Shown here: positions 36,919-51,242 of the stretch, piece after piece
How positions within the stretch are numbered: the stretch's first letter is position 1
Layout of the letters: every line of letters starts with the position of its first letter
Assembly: GCA_048013815.1 (NCBI GenBank)
Contig: CM106586.1
Span: 18,476,001 to 18,540,000, forward strand
DNA: 64,000 nt
Reading direction: 5' to 3'
Source of the DNA: Setoptus koraiensis
Taxonomy: Eukaryota; Arthropoda
Notes under the pieces: model-generated
What the model saw: only the letters and a program-made list of their open reading frames with translations
Told to the model about the DNA's origin: nothing
The model's database searches: none
Position numbers and translations under genes: made by a program

Positions 36919-39900
36919 AATGGTCCGCTGGTTATGTATTGGTTAGATCGTTTTGTTTGATTATGGTAAACTGAGTATTGTGATTTTAGGTTCACGTCTC
37001 ATGGCGTTTCAGTGTAATATGATATTGGTTGGCAAACAAATAAATGGTATTTATAAATCATGTCAGTCTCATTGTATCTAAAGTACATGAGTGTATTGAT
37101 CGATCATGGACGGTGTTTACGTCAAGTCAGTCTGTTGATGACAATCTTGGCCGATCTTTCTATTTTAATTAAATATATTGTTGTCAGAGTTACAAAGACG
37201 ACATTGGGAAGGCGTGCACCAACAACAACAACATCAGTCGTGCTGGCGCCAACTTTGAATTTACCAAGCCGCTACGGGATAGATGACTGCGAGCGATTGT
37301 GGAATAGAAAACTGGCACCGATTGGGGGTTGAGTTTTGATTGGGAGTTGTATCTCTAAAATAATTACAAAAGTATATTGATATGAAGTGAGTGCATTTAT
37401 GAATGAGTGTGCAATGTCGTAAGTGTCAAAACAGAGTAATATCTTACCGGCACAAAATTGAGATGTGTGGTTACGTAATCAACGTCGTCTTGCGTAACCA
37501 ACATGTATTCAATGAACGAAATGCTGCAGCTCGGCATGGCCGAACTGCAAGATAACCGTTATCTGATGATCCGTATATGTTGTAAATGTTGGAAAGGCGT
37601 TAGTTATCGCTACAGGTCTATTGGTTGACTAGAGTGAGAATGCGATTCGTATTTCTGGTGCCTTTATATTGTATTGTGCCACGATTATGTGTAGTTATGC
37701 AATAATGACTGATGAAAGTGTCAACAATGATGTAATCAAGATACAGTACAATACTGGCTGGTATGTGAATGAACAACGACAACAATCAATCGCCCACGAT
37801 CTCACAGTGAAATTGTGAGTAGCACTAGTACAGTTGTGATGTGATGAAAATCATACCACCTAGTTGAGTTAATAATTGACTGGCAGTGCAAAAAGAGTAA
37901 GCATTGTTGTCTGATTGTTGTCGGCCTGTTGGCAAGAGCAAGCGGTCAAGCAAGAGTTAACCTACTTAATAAAATCATACAGTCAGCGGTACTCATTGCC
38001 TAGCTAGAGAGAGAGAGAGAGAGAGATGTCATTCGCGGTAATGATGTCGACGGTGATGCAAGCTTTTTGCCCCAACTCTCCTTCTTCTGTTAACTTGAAA
38101 GGGACTCGATGTTTATAAATATAACTTTCTTTGCCACATATATCATCACACACACATACAATCATGATAATGATAATGATAAAATAAAATAAATAAATAA
38201 GCCAGAGACACCATTAATGAAACTGTGTATGTAAATTTGCTATTCGGTGGCTAACCTCGGATTTGCATCTCGGTCTGTTTGCCGGCTCAGAAATTAGCTT
38301 ATGTGGCGAGGCTTGTCGCTACTCACAAAGCTCATTATACACATATAGCACATATATCACTTAAATGGCACATGGACACAACACTAAAAATAACTACCGT
38401 TGATTAATTGACCATCTTCCTCTTGGTTGGCCGGCGCTGCCAGGACAATGACTCTCTCTCTCTCTCTCCCTCCCTCCAGAGCTAGCCCAAGCTCTCGATG
38501 GAATGCTTGGGCTCCGGTTGCCATCATGTAACATTATTCAAACAACTAACACAAGAGATGACCAGGTACAAACAAACCATGTAAGCGGGCAATATAAGCT
38601 GTCATCATTAATGTTGCCGTTGTCTCGGATAAGAGTAGCTTGCGTATTACATTGAGATGAAATAACTCAAATTGAAACTATTGCAACTCTCTCGGAGCGC
38701 TAATCAGCCAGTGTGAGTGGTAGTAACAAGGCCACTAAAGTGATAAGTAGCAGTGTCGGTTTGTTCGTGTGTTTATATCAAGCGAGCCTTGTACAATCTT
38801 GGCAATCTCAGATAGTGGTGGTGGTGTCGTCCGTCAATGTGGGCATACATGGGCAAACGGCAATCAATTGCCAGACTACACAATAATAATAATAATAATC
38901 ATTTCTGTCATGCAAACAAAATCGCCAAGACACTCAAAAAAGAGCGACCGAGAGATATCGAGTTTTGTCGAAGCTCAACTTATAGCCACTGCCAACGAGC
39001 TTGCAAATCATTAGTTAGCCGACGAGCATTCAATCGGACGATGGCAACTTAAAGCACCACAATTACATGAATATTGATATACATGTGATAGTATTAATAT
39101 TACGATACAGGCGCATTCTCAGTCTGGGGAGAACTTGTTGCTGCTGTTGTTGTTGTTGTTGTTGCTGTTGTTGCTGTTGTTGCTGTTGTTGATGTTGTTA
39201 GTGTTGAACGATTTGCAACTGATGACTTTAATGAGAGTTTTGCGCAATGTTGTGAGTGACAAATGTCAAGATAATTCATTCACATGTCAGTAGTATTGAA
39301 TGCGTATGTAAATGGTTCTATTATTGTCATAGATGGCTCACGTAGGGTTGCCCTTATATATACAGTACATATGTAGTCACCCTAGACTATATATATATAT
39401 AAATAAAGTTATATAAATTAATTGCTTTGCCGCTCATTAAATCGCGTGTAATTGTGCAATCTGACAAAAGTAGCAAGTTGTTGCTGGTATTAGCATCTCG
39501 CCAGCCATTGAAACGCTATGATAGAATGGAATAGTCCCACGCTAATGCGAAACAACTCGCTTGCTGTTGTTACGTACTTTTCTACTTTTTATTGAAGATT
39601 ATAAGATGTTCTTGGTGATTCTTTGGCGCTTTGTCACGACTGACCACTCTGAGCCTTTGAGTGTATTCCTCTATGTATTGCCCATTACATCATGTTAGTG
39701 GCGTGGTCTTAATAAGAAGCGAGAACCAGATCGCTCCATCTCTCAAAGAGAGAGAGAAATCTTGATTGCGTGATGAGTTCTCGTCTCCATCATGAGCTTG
39801 CGGACGGCATCATCAGAATGATGATTTAACAAGTCTGTCCAGTGAGAGGATGCCAGAAACTGACCGCCGGATAATGCTATGGGAATAACTGGCCAGTTGT

Positions 39901-41818
39901 GGTTGCTGTTTTGGGCCTATTCGCAATAAAAGAGCCGAGAAATCTCTCTAAATCCATCCGTCGAGTCCCGCCAGTCGGATGTAGGTATGTATATGTGTCT
40001 GTTCACATATTCATACATGAAACTACATCCACTATATACACCTGCCCATGTTACGTTGCGCCTATTGGTCGGATTGTCGGATTGCTATTGTGTTCGTGTT
40101 GTGAGTGCCCAGTTTCAGTGAAAGAGCGAGCGAGAGAGGCGCGAAATTGACTGGATCGATCATCCATCTTAATCATGGCAACCACCGGCAACGACAACAG
40201 CACCAACAACTGCAACAACGACAACAACAACGGCAACAACGGCAACAACAGCAACAACAATAACAACAACGACAGCCAATGACGACTGTCCTTTTTGGAG
40301 CACTCTCACTGGATAATGTGATCTATCACACACAGTCGTCTCACCGTATACAGGCTTGTACGCAGATGAGGCTTTGGAGCGAGAGCAAATCGATGTATCA
40401 ATCTAATCCGTTTGTTGTTGTTGTTGTTGTTGTGTGTTTGTAGCATGATGTAAGGGAGCGGATAACGAGTTAATTATCAACGTGATTACGCTTGTTACTT
40501 TTCATTATCTGGCCCTCTCAGTCTGCGCCCCATAGATGGCGCAACTAGAGCGACGCAACTCTCCAACAGTGCATCCCAAATGCGAAATGCAACTCTGTGG
40601 GCCAAGCTCGTTGTTTGCCCCTCTGTTTATATGGCGCTGGCTAGACTGTGGTTGCAACAGCAGCAGCAACAACAGCAACAACAACAACAACAGCGACAGT
40701 AACAACAGCAACAACAACAACGGCAACAACAGCAACAACAACAACGGCAACAAGTGAGTGTGTGAATTGTTCCGCCCATTGGTCAAGCTAGCAGCCGTTG
40801 TCGCTGTTGCCGTTTTTCGATCCAGGTGAGGGGGTGAGACAACAGCGACGGCAGCAATTCACTTGAATTCACTTCACTCGGTTGCTTCTCTCGCCTTCGC
40901 TCGTCGACGCCAACGTGAATTCTTTGCCTTGCTCGATGTGTTTTTTTTTTCGCTGTCTTTCTGTCCATCGGCCTCATGAGTTGCTCAGTTCTTGTTCGGT
41001 CGCCGCCAACGTAGCAAGCAAACATCGCCGTGGTTGCATAACTAGACCAATTGTGTGTGTGTGTGTGTGTGTGACTATACCAACGAAACCAGCGAAGAAT
41101 CAAGTGACCGTCGGCTCGTCGTGCCAAGCAATTATGTGTCAGTCTAAGTAGTTACGTAAGAGATGTCCGCAGCCGCCATCCGCAGCAATAGCATCACCAG
41201 TGGCAGTTGCACACCAAACAGCAATTTCATCGCAGCCCATTTTATCGGCGCCACTTGTCAGCAAAATTGATCAACAATCGACCGGCAACAACAGCGACAA
41301 CAACAGCGACAACAACAGCGACAACAACAACTCGCGAGCTGACCTGTTGTATAGGTGCCCGAGCATCGAGACACTCGTGTGACGCTGGCGAGTTTGTGGC
41401 ACAATTAGACGACAGTTATCATTTGAATCACAAGTGCTTAAGTCACCACTCAAAGGCGAGACCGGACGCACAGGTGAAGCTCAGGTGAAGCTCAGGTGAA
41501 GCTCAGGTGAGGCTCAGGTAAGGCGGCCTTAGGCATGCAAATCTTTGGCGCCGTGAGCATGGGTGCGTGGCTGAAAAACAATCGCCCCACAACACAATCA
41601 GCATAACAAACACATCACATCACGTGCAGCATCATTTAAACATGTTGCTCTATTACGCCATCTACACCATTTATACAAAATATTTATATATAGCAAACCG
41701 TTATAAATAGAATAACAACTGACTGAGTGAAATAGTCAAATATCAAGTTATCAATTGTCAAATTGTATAAATATTGCCAAGTTGTGGCGCGTGACAGCAA
41801 CAGCAACAGCAAGCAACA
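36919..41818. other. Intergenic DNA between SLC37A4 and the harmonin-like gene
   Basis: Divergent promoters are expected at both ends. It contains (GA)n and (CT)n runs (about 38009-38026, 38451-38477), GTT/CAA triplet runs (39132-39200, 40195-40275, 40656-40752), a (GT)n run (41053-41072) and the CAGGTGAAGCT array (41471-41520). Frames at 41163-41270 and 41200-41382 could be upstream exons of the harmonin-like gene, but no family motif supports them. Confidence 0.55.
41471..41520 (+). repeat. Tandem array of splice-donor-like 11-12-mers
   Basis: CAGGTGAAGCT is repeated, then CAGGTGAGGCT and CAGGTAAGG, giving five consecutive CAG/GT donor-like sites on the plus strand about 300 bp before the first recognised harmonin-like exon. 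CAGGTG is also an E-box core. Confidence 0.7.
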
Positions 41819-41975
41819 ATGTCAACAATGTCCAATTACGCAACTAGCGATGCAACCGCCAATCAAATTGATACAAATCAAGTTGAACAAATGATATCCA
41901 GCATCAAAGACAAATTGCGTCATGTAAGATTGCGCCAGCAAACTAACAAGAAACTGGGCTTCTCATTGCGAGGCG
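41819..41975 (+). CDS. Harmonin-like exon A: start codon and first strand of PDZ1
   Basis: Begins MSTMSNYATSDATANQ after AGCAACA. An earlier in-frame exon is possible. It ends in SLRGG with one base of the next codon (donor GCG/GTAAGT). The carboxylate-binding loop LGFSLRGG completes here. The 52-residue N-terminus has an amphipathic stretch VEQMISSIKDKLRHVRLRQ but no complete harmonin-homology domain. Confidence 0.75.
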
Positions 41976-43652
41976 GTAAGTTGATCAAAAAATTCATTCA
42001 TTCATTCGTTGATTTATTCATTCTGCACGCCCGCAACTTGTTCAACTATGTGTCACCTGTCCACTAATTATAAATAGACGCATATATTATTATATAATTA
42101 TGCGCAATGCGTATGAACGTGTGATTACATAATGTAATGCAGCAACAATGTTTGCGTGTCAAGTCGACCGCTAGCGACTAGACCCATGAAAAGATGCAAA
42201 TCTCATCGGCTGCGATTAGTTGACCATGGCAGCTCATCAGTGTTATGATGCGCCAGTGGCCGGCACCGGAGCAAACTGAAAATGGCCATTGAGTGCATTA
42301 ATAGCATTTATAGTATGAAGCAAACTAAAAATAATATTATGTAACGTATAATGATGGTCGTTTGGCCATCAACGCAAGACGACTCGTCGTGCGTTGATGG
42401 CCGTAATTGGCATAATTTGCAAGCAAATTTGCTCTTGCTGTGTTTTGTGAGGCCGGCAGCTCGCTAAATCGACTCATGACGACAGTGGGCCGTTGCGCCC
42501 AGCTCTCGACTGGTCAGTTTGTTTGAATCACAACACATTGGACAGAGAAACATTAAAATAATCATGCATAATCGACCCATCGGTATGCTGTGTGAGCACG
42601 CTCGAATACCTTGATACACCAAGCTGAACCAAGGTATATCAAGGTATATATCAAGTATATACTAAACATACTTGGTATATATAGCCGGAGATGGCGGCAA
42701 CGTGTGCGAGTATCGTGTAATTAAAAAATTACACGATGCCCTTGTTGTTGTTGCTGTTGTTGTTGTTGATGATGATGATGCAGTGACCAATGCAACTCAA
42801 ATGACGTAACAACTCTTCAGGCTGTCGGGTCATTCAATTTGCTCATGGCGCAATGCCGATTGAGACGACTAAATGAGTGAGGTGGCCAGAATGTTGGCTG
42901 ACTTGTGGGCACCATTCAATAGCTTCAGTTGGGCCCAACGAGTTGCTGATGGTCGCTCCCAGTTGAGGGCTCGCGAGGTCGCCAATTGAGAGTGTCCAGC
43001 AAACGACAACAACAACGACGACAACAGCAACAACAGGCTAATGTGACGCAATAACAGCAGATATTGTTGTAACAAGCAAACAATCGCGGCCTAATAGGTC
43101 ACTGTGATGGCGAGTTGCAATAAATCGTGTGCCGTTTGGTGTGGTCAGGCCAGATTAGTGGCGATAATGTGCAGTTGGCAGTAGGGACAAACAATCTATC
43201 ATTTGTTACATTTGTTGTGCGCTTGCTGTTGCTGTCTGAACTTGACTACAAGCAAACGTTTGTCTAATAGGCGAGAGCAACATTTATGGACATAATGCGA
43301 TACAAATATGCATAAATTCATTCATTTATCCCTCTCTGGCTGTGTAGTGTTGTGAGCGTTCGCTAACAACGGTACAGTTGCGACGAAACATTGTATTGCA
43401 CAATTGAATCCTTGGGCGTATATCCGTCCTATCGCATACTCGTCTCCCTGGGCCTGACGTACGGCACTCAGGCACGCTCGTCTGCCCGTCATACGCTTGG
43501 CATGGTCGTATCAATGGTATCCATGGCAGCATTATCCGTTGTCAAATGGTCAGTCGGACACTGTTGTTGTTGCAGTTGCGCTGTTGTGCCAGCGACAGCC
43601 AGCTAACAGCCGAACAGTAGTTGCCCATTTGTTGCCCAAATCACCTTATCTT

Positions 43653-43694
<42 letters not shown>

Positions 43695-46600
43695 TATGCG
43701 ATGCGGTGATGACTCTCGAGCTGGTGCCACCATTACGCAATAAGCGCTCATTACAATAAGGATTAGCCGTTGACCGTAAACGACCAGCCCATGGCGTTGT
43801 TTTGCCATCTGTCTGGCCATCGCTGGGCCACTTGGCCGCTTGGCGGCCACCATCGGCACTTTGTGGCCAAGTGGCCGAGCGATGGCCAGACAGATCGGAT
43901 AAGTGTGAGATATCCGATTGGCCGATTGGATGCGCGCATTTGCAAGGGCCGCCGCACTCACTTGCGCTGGCCAGTTTGGCACTCGCCACGCTCACAATGC
44001 TGTTAGCCAGATTACGCAACGATGCACAAATGTTGGCTCGCCAACTGACACTGGATATGCAAATCAGATGCCGGCCGAGAAACACGGCGCGCCTCTGGCG
44101 GCAAAAGTTGGCCGCATCGGCCGCATTGATCGCATCGGCCGCATTGATCACATTGGTCACATTTATCCGTCTGGCCACTTTGCGCCCGACATTCCGACGC
44201 AGTTTCGCGATTCCGACGCATTTTTGCAAATCCGACGCGTTTTTGCAACTCCGGCGCGTTTTCGCGCGTTGTGGCAAAGCGAACAGTGTTCGAGCGAAAC
44301 AATGGCAGACACAATGGCGATACTAGAGAGTGACACTTGCGAGTTCTCGGCCGAGGCCAGCTGACCGTAGGCCGTGCTCTCGTGAATTTGCATGCGACCG
44401 GCCGGAAATAGTGTAGCAATCAGCTGAACACATATACACACTATACATACTGTATGTATATGTGTGTTATAAGTGTGGGTGCGATACTGTTAATCTGCGG
44501 CTGCATATTCACGCATGAATACATTGGCTGACAATTGTGAATACACTGGACCAGTGCTGACTGTTTGGGATGTGGGCAAAACAAATTTGCAACAATGACA
44601 ACAACAACAAAGCGATTTGTGGCTCGCTTTTTGTCTCTTCGGCCTGGCTGCCGTTTATCGTCGGTCGCAATGATTGTTGTGGTTGTCGGATTATCCGACG
44701 GACAACAATCGTTCATTGAATTGGCCGTCATTGGCTGGCGCATAGTGTCACGGAGTTGTTGGTATTGCGCAACGGTGCTATATGGTAACTTAACTATATT
44801 GCAACTTGTTGCAATTTGCTGCAAGGTTGCTGCCCATGCCAGCGACACAATGTTAAAACACACACACACACACAACACCCACCGATACCGGCAATACCGA
44901 CGATACAGCGAGCAACAGGTGAGAGTGACAATGGACTGAAACAATGACGACAACACGACGGCAACAATGCGATGGGCCCGACGAGCGCCGCCGAATGCAT
45001 GTTTGCTCAATATTATCGGCTCGTCGCTTGCTGATTGTCAGTTTGCCGGTTGCATTACGTAATGCGTATATTACGTATGTTACCCATGTTGCGTATATTG
45101 CGTAATGTTGCGTATGTTACGTAATGTTGCGTATGTTGCGTATGCGAGGATAGGAAGCGAGATGCGACGACGGCGAGCCAGTCGGCAGCGAGGTTTTTGA
45201 CCTTTGTATTGGCAGCGCAGTGAGTGAGTAATGATGATCATAAATAATAACGACGACGACGACGACGACGATCGGTTTCGCTTTTATTTTTAGCCACTTT
45301 GCCTGTGCCACCGTCAGCAGCGGCAGCCACAACATCAATAACGACAACAACAACAGCAACAACAACAACGACAGCAGCAACAACAGCGACGCCAACAAAT
45401 TATATCCGCATCAATTAGAGTGTGCATGCCGATTGCGCAAGCACCGCCATGAATAACTTTTACCTGTCGCCGGCGAGCAACGGGCCGCTAGTTGCGCATG
45501 GGGCAAGTGTTGCGCAACTAGCGGCCCTGTTGTGTCATGGCGAGCCAATAATAATCGATAGATGTCATTCATGTGAAGCCTCATCGATTATGAATGCTAA
45601 TGTTGCCGTTGCGACCGTCTGACAGAGCGACCGTCGGGCAGAGCGACCGTCTGGCAGAGCGACCGTCGGAGCGTCCGCCGGCGCGTCTAACAGAGCCTCC
45701 AACGGAGCGTCTGTGGGAGCATCCAGCGGAGACTAGCGCAGATTAGGCACTTGTTGCTGATGGCGAGCCAGTTGATCACACAACTGCCGCTTAGTGCCGG
45801 CTTCGGTGTTGCGTTTGGACGAGCATCGCCGGTCGGATCGGATTGGATCGGATTGGATCCGTTTCGATCCGGCTAAACAGATCCGTTCGTCATGTTCGTA
45901 TTTGTTGTTTGAGTTGTTCGAGCTGTCCGAGCTGTTCGAGCTGTTCGAGCTGTTCGAGCTGTTCGAGCGTTTGAGCTGTTTGAGTTATGCGAGTTATGCA
46001 GATTTGTTCGCGTTCGTTGGCATGATGATGCGCTCACAGGTTGAGCTGGCCAGCTCAATGACTTGCCAATGCATTATGCATAATAATTCATTCATCTATG
46101 CAGAAAAAGAATTCTCGCTGTCGCTTGCTCGCCCGCCCGCTCGCTCGCCGCTTCGGGTCAATCAGCATCAATAATCAACTATTGCCCAACTATAACGCTA
46201 TATAAAGCATACGCATGTCATTAGGCATCCACACTGAGCGGCTCAACGCAACACGATAATGATTACATAACAACTGCACAGGTAAATACGGGATAATTAC
46301 AACGGGCAACGGCGCCACTCGGGTGTGTGGTCCCGACGATAGCCGCCGTCTTGCCAGCACCGTTATTTGTGGCGCCATTCACAGCCGTATATGCGTTTAC
46401 ATGCCTCCATGTGTTCGTATTCATTTGCCTTCATTCAAAGAGGCCATTTCATACTTTTCCTTGCCACTGCCAACAACACCGTCACGATAGAAGCGAATTC
46501 CGATGAATTGTTGCATTGGCACACTCGCACAATCATCGACGATATCCGCGCAATTATCCGCGATACATTCGCTCAATGTGGCGTGCGAAAATTATCAGCA

Positions 46601-48660
46601 AATATCGCCGCAACCGATAAGCGACCAATCACTATCCGCTTATTGATCCCGTTCAATTGACGCGAAACGCGCCACCAAATCCCCATCTTGGTGTCGGCAC
46701 ACTGTGGTCCCCAACTTGTCGCATATTGTCTCTGTCGATCGCGACTGCCGGTCGTAATTTGCGACTCGTAATGCAGCCACCGGATGTGCACCAATTGCAC
46801 GTGCACCTCTCACTGCCGCAAAACTCTCGGGAAAACTCTCGCCGCGGGCTATTACACCGGCATTCTCTCGGTATTCTCAGATTGTTCCCTGGCTATTCCC
46901 TGACCGAGCAATGCCGGCTCAGCATGCTCGGTAAACCGACGCTGGGCGCCGCGTCGAAGCTGCGCGCCACGAAAATCGTATTAGCCAGCATAGATTGAAA
47001 TGAATTAATAATCGCATTGGGCAACAATCAGAGCAAATTATGCAAATGCAATCACTGTGTATCATTGTATTCTCACATGCTCTCTATTTTCGCCCTGCCA
47101 CCCATATCTGTTCTGTCCATTATTGCCGGCCGTTGTCGCTGGCGCAACAACGACAACAACAACGACAACAACAACAACGACAACAACACCGACGACGACG
47201 ACGACGGCGGCGACAACTGCGCTCATGCCGGCGAGCAGGTCGCGATTATGGAACCTCGGTCGGCGTTTACGTTTCCGACGTCGAGCCCAACTCCGAGGCG
47301 GACAAAAAAGGCCTAAAGGTAAGGCAAACAAACAAACAAACGATGCATGAATGAATAGACACATTTGCGCCCCTCTGGCAATCTCGCCAAATTGCCAAAA
47401 CATCGTTATAGCTACAACTACAAACGTTATTCGTGCCTCTGAACGAGAAATCGCCATTATCGTTGGTGGCGCCAATGAGTGCCGGCCGGAGTTTCTCACA
47501 ATGAATTATCAGCATTAATTAGCTGGCTGAAGCAATTTAATTTGGAGTGGGTATGCTGATGGTTGCGTCATCAGTGTGTCTAGCTATTGGCCGGCTCTGC
47601 TCATTTATTTCTTTGCTTTTATTCTCAAGCCTCTCATAATGACCTGACTCTCATAACGGCTCAACTCTCATAATGGCTCGACTCATAACGGCTCGACTCT
47701 CATAATGGCTCAGCTCTCATGATGAGAGTCTCACTTGTCTCTGGCTCACCTGTCGCTAAGTGGCAAATTGTTAATTGTTGCTGGCCGGCAAACGGTCGCT
47801 TCTTCTTCTAATTGGCGGCATTGCTCGCCAGTGGCTACCGGCGATTGTTGCAACTAACTCACTGACTTGTCCAACTAACCCGTTCGCTGATATCCGACCA
47901 ATGATATCCCGCTAACCGATACCATGCTAACTAATGCCGATATCATTGCATACGCTACTATATTTACTAATATGTTCACTTACTCATATATTTACATGTC
48001 CCGCGATAACAGATTGGTGATCAGATACTACAGGTGAACGGCTACAATGTTGCGCAGGCAATTCACGACGAGGTGATCAAATTGATCAGAAGCTCGCCAG
48101 TGGTGATAGAGTTAAAAGTGAGAAACAACGCACTGTTGCCCGTCCAAGACGGCCTAGGCGCCCCCGTGAAATGGTGCTCTGTGATACAATTGATCAGCCA
48201 GCAGCAGCAGCAGTTGCCCGGCGATTGGGGCGCCGCCGAGTCGTGCCAAAACGGTGCCCCAATGACGGGCAAGTCGAGCCTGGCAAGCGAGCAACAGGTA
48301 GCGGCAGGCAAGCCGGCGCCAGCGAGGCTGAGTCGTGCCGCTAACGGGCAGCTCAAATCGGCCAACAACGAAAACTCAACTGCAAACAACGCAACAAACC
48401 CAAATACAAACAGCACACAGGGGGACACAAATAAAGAGACAAACACAAATGCGGCAACAAGTGCAAATATAGACAATGACAACAACAATGGCGCCGCACC
48501 ATCTGCCGCCAGTCCTAATTGCGACAGCAACAATCGCCGTCCACCACCTATCGTCCAGCAAACAAAACAGCAGACGGCAACTAATTACGGCATCGGCCGT
48601 ATCGGTCGCCAGGGCAATCGCAACAGCGGCAGCGGCATCAGCAACAACAGCAGCAGCAGC

Positions 48661-48697
<37 letters not shown>

Positions 48698-51207
48698 ACG
48701 CAACTGGCTCCAGTGGCTATCATGCTGGTCTCATCGGCAGGAAAAAGTCACGCGCGCCAGAGCCGCCAATTAACATTGGCAGTGCCACCGTTGTCAGAAT
48801 GGCGCATCACCAAGCCGCTGCAGAGACAACAACAACAACCGTAACAACTGCAGCATCGTCGCACAACGGCAGCGTTGTGGTCGTTGGCTCGGCCGGCAGC
48901 AGCAGCAACAACAACAACGACAACAACAACTGCGGCAACAACTGCGGCAACAACGACAACAGCAACAACTGCGCCGACGGTAACGGTGCCACGGCAATCA
49001 AGAGAAACCAATCCGACAGTGACGCAAGCAATTACAATATTGCAACAACAGAGACACCGGCAACAAATACAAATATAGCCGATGCACACCTGAATCAGCT
49101 GAGTAGCGGTCAGTTCAGTGACCCTAATCGCAGGCGCAACGCCAACCCAATCAACAGCAACAGCAACAACAACAGCAACAAACACAAATTGTCGTATTGC
49201 AGCAGTAGCAAAGACGAGTTTTTCAGCGACGACCACCACCAGCACCATTACTATCGACTGGCCGACAAACATGATGCAAATGAGCGGCACGATGCGGCTC
49301 ATATCGCCAACAATCGACAACAACAACAGCAGCAGCAGCGCCAACAACTGACAGCCAGCACTGCCGACTACGATTACCAAGACGAACAAAGACAAAAAGA
49401 CGATCTCGAAATGATAATAAACAACGACTATTTAATTCAAACTACGCGCCAAAATGGGGCCCCATACAGCAGCACGGTCAATATTGTTGCCGCAATGCAG
49501 TGTGCAGCCCCACTGTCCGCCGCAACAATATGTGCCGGCAGCAACAATAGCTCAGATTGTGATATTACGATTGCTGCCAATTGTGGCAAGCAGCATCAGC
49601 AGCAGCCGCAAGATATTCTGCTGACCGGAAACGGAAATGAAACCGGAAGGTCAGTTGAAAGCACCGCTAATGAGTGCTTCGAATATAACGGTGCTCAGCT
49701 TTTCGTCTGAGCACCGTTGTTTGTGATCGTTCACCGGATAATGTGACAACCCCGACAACACCGACACTCACTGACGCCAATCTTTTCTCCCCACTTTGCC
49801 CGCTTCTCGCACTTTGCCCGATTTTTCCACTTTTCCCCATTTTCCCACTTTTCCCCATTTTTCCACTTCGCCACTTGGGGCGCCCGCCTCGTTTATCGGT
49901 TTTGTTTTTTATAACCGACGACAACAGTGTCGTGTCGAGCTGTCGCCCGAACGAGGCGCCCAGCCAACAGGCCAACAGTGTGGACGGAAACAGTGTCGAT
50001 GACGGCATTGTGTGCCAGATTTCGTCGTCGGCCTCGTCGGCCTCATCGACCGTCTCGTCGTCGTTGGTCATCACAAGCAAGAAGTTGAAGCACCAAAAGA
50101 CAAAGAGCGGCGACTCGAATCTGTCGGCCAAATTCGACCCGACGAATCGCATCTCGTCCACTGCCAACATCAACGATCTTATTATCAACGATTATTGTGA
50201 TGAGGTTAGGAAAAGTGGCGGAAGTGGTCGGCGCGATGCGAAGCGCTCCGCCGACGCGGCGGCCTCAAACAACGACAACGGCGTGCATGATGACGATACG
50301 CTCACGATGGATCAAGAGGCCGCCGCCAGAAAGCGACACAACAAGCAGACGGCGCACAAAAACAACAGCAACAAGTGCATCGCCAGCGAGACTATATCGA
50401 ACACGTCGTCGTCGTCGTCGTCGTCGTATTCGTTGCGTTCGCTCATGTCGTCAATGTCGGACGAGGCCGAATCAATGGAATCGTCGTCGCCGGCGTCGTC
50501 GTTGAACGCGAGCGAGCTGATTCAGCAGCACAACAACAACAACAACAACCACCGTTACCTGTCCGATCACGCACAGCAGCAGCAGCAACAACAACAGCGG
50601 CGGCACAACAGCGACACCACAGTGAGTGGCAACGACGACCGGAAGTTGTTCGGGTCTCACGAGGGCGCCTGTCAGATGCTTGAGCGGCGACACACAGCCG
50701 ATGGAGAGGACGACAGCGAAGAAGAGCTGCTCATCGAGCTCAACAATCAGCCGTTCGGGTGCGGCGTTGTGAAGGGACCGGCGGACTTTCCGGGCATATT
50801 TGTGCAGTCCATCAGGCCGGGCTCCATTGCGGAGCGGTCCGGTCTGGAGATCGGCGATCAGATAGTGAAAATGAATCACAACTCGCTGCTAGATTGCACC
50901 TTCGACGAGGCCATCAAGCTGATAAAGTCGCACCAGACGCTGCTGTTGTCGATACGGAAGGGCGCCGCGTTGGAGCTGTTCCACAGGCACAATCTGCTGC
51001 AATGTGGGGCGCCCGGCAATGCCGGCAGCAACGGAATTAGATCGCTGAAAGCGATTATAGACGTGAAAGTGGGCGACTTTAGCCCGAGTGATAACGACCA
51101 AACTACTGGCGACATCAAGCGACCAAACAACCATTATGAGTGCGCGAAAGTGTCGCTTGGCCAGCGACAATCTGTCGCGGGCCAATCCGCGAACAATTAC
51201 GAAGAAT

Positions 51208-51242
<35 letters not shown>

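Larger units (their letters stand above)
41976..47238 (+). other. First intron of the harmonin-like gene
   Basis: 5.3 kb with many inverted and tandem repeats (42364-42402, 43807-43895, 45482-45527), a (GT)n run at about 43657-43690, GCATCGGCC-type repeats (44100-44160), GAGCGACCGTC repeats (about 45627-45675) and TTCGAGCTG repeats (45917-45967). I recognise no independent gene in it. Confidence 0.65.

Noticed and set aside
41163-41382. Possible N-terminal exon(s) of the harmonin-like gene (frames beginning at 41163 and 41200)
   Set aside because: No harmonin-homology-domain motif, and the second frame runs into an AAC/GAC repeat. Left only as a note.
47062-47499. Minus-strand hydrophobic frame opposite PDZ1 exon B
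   Set aside because: It is the shadow of the GAC/AAC repeat and of exon B on the other strand.
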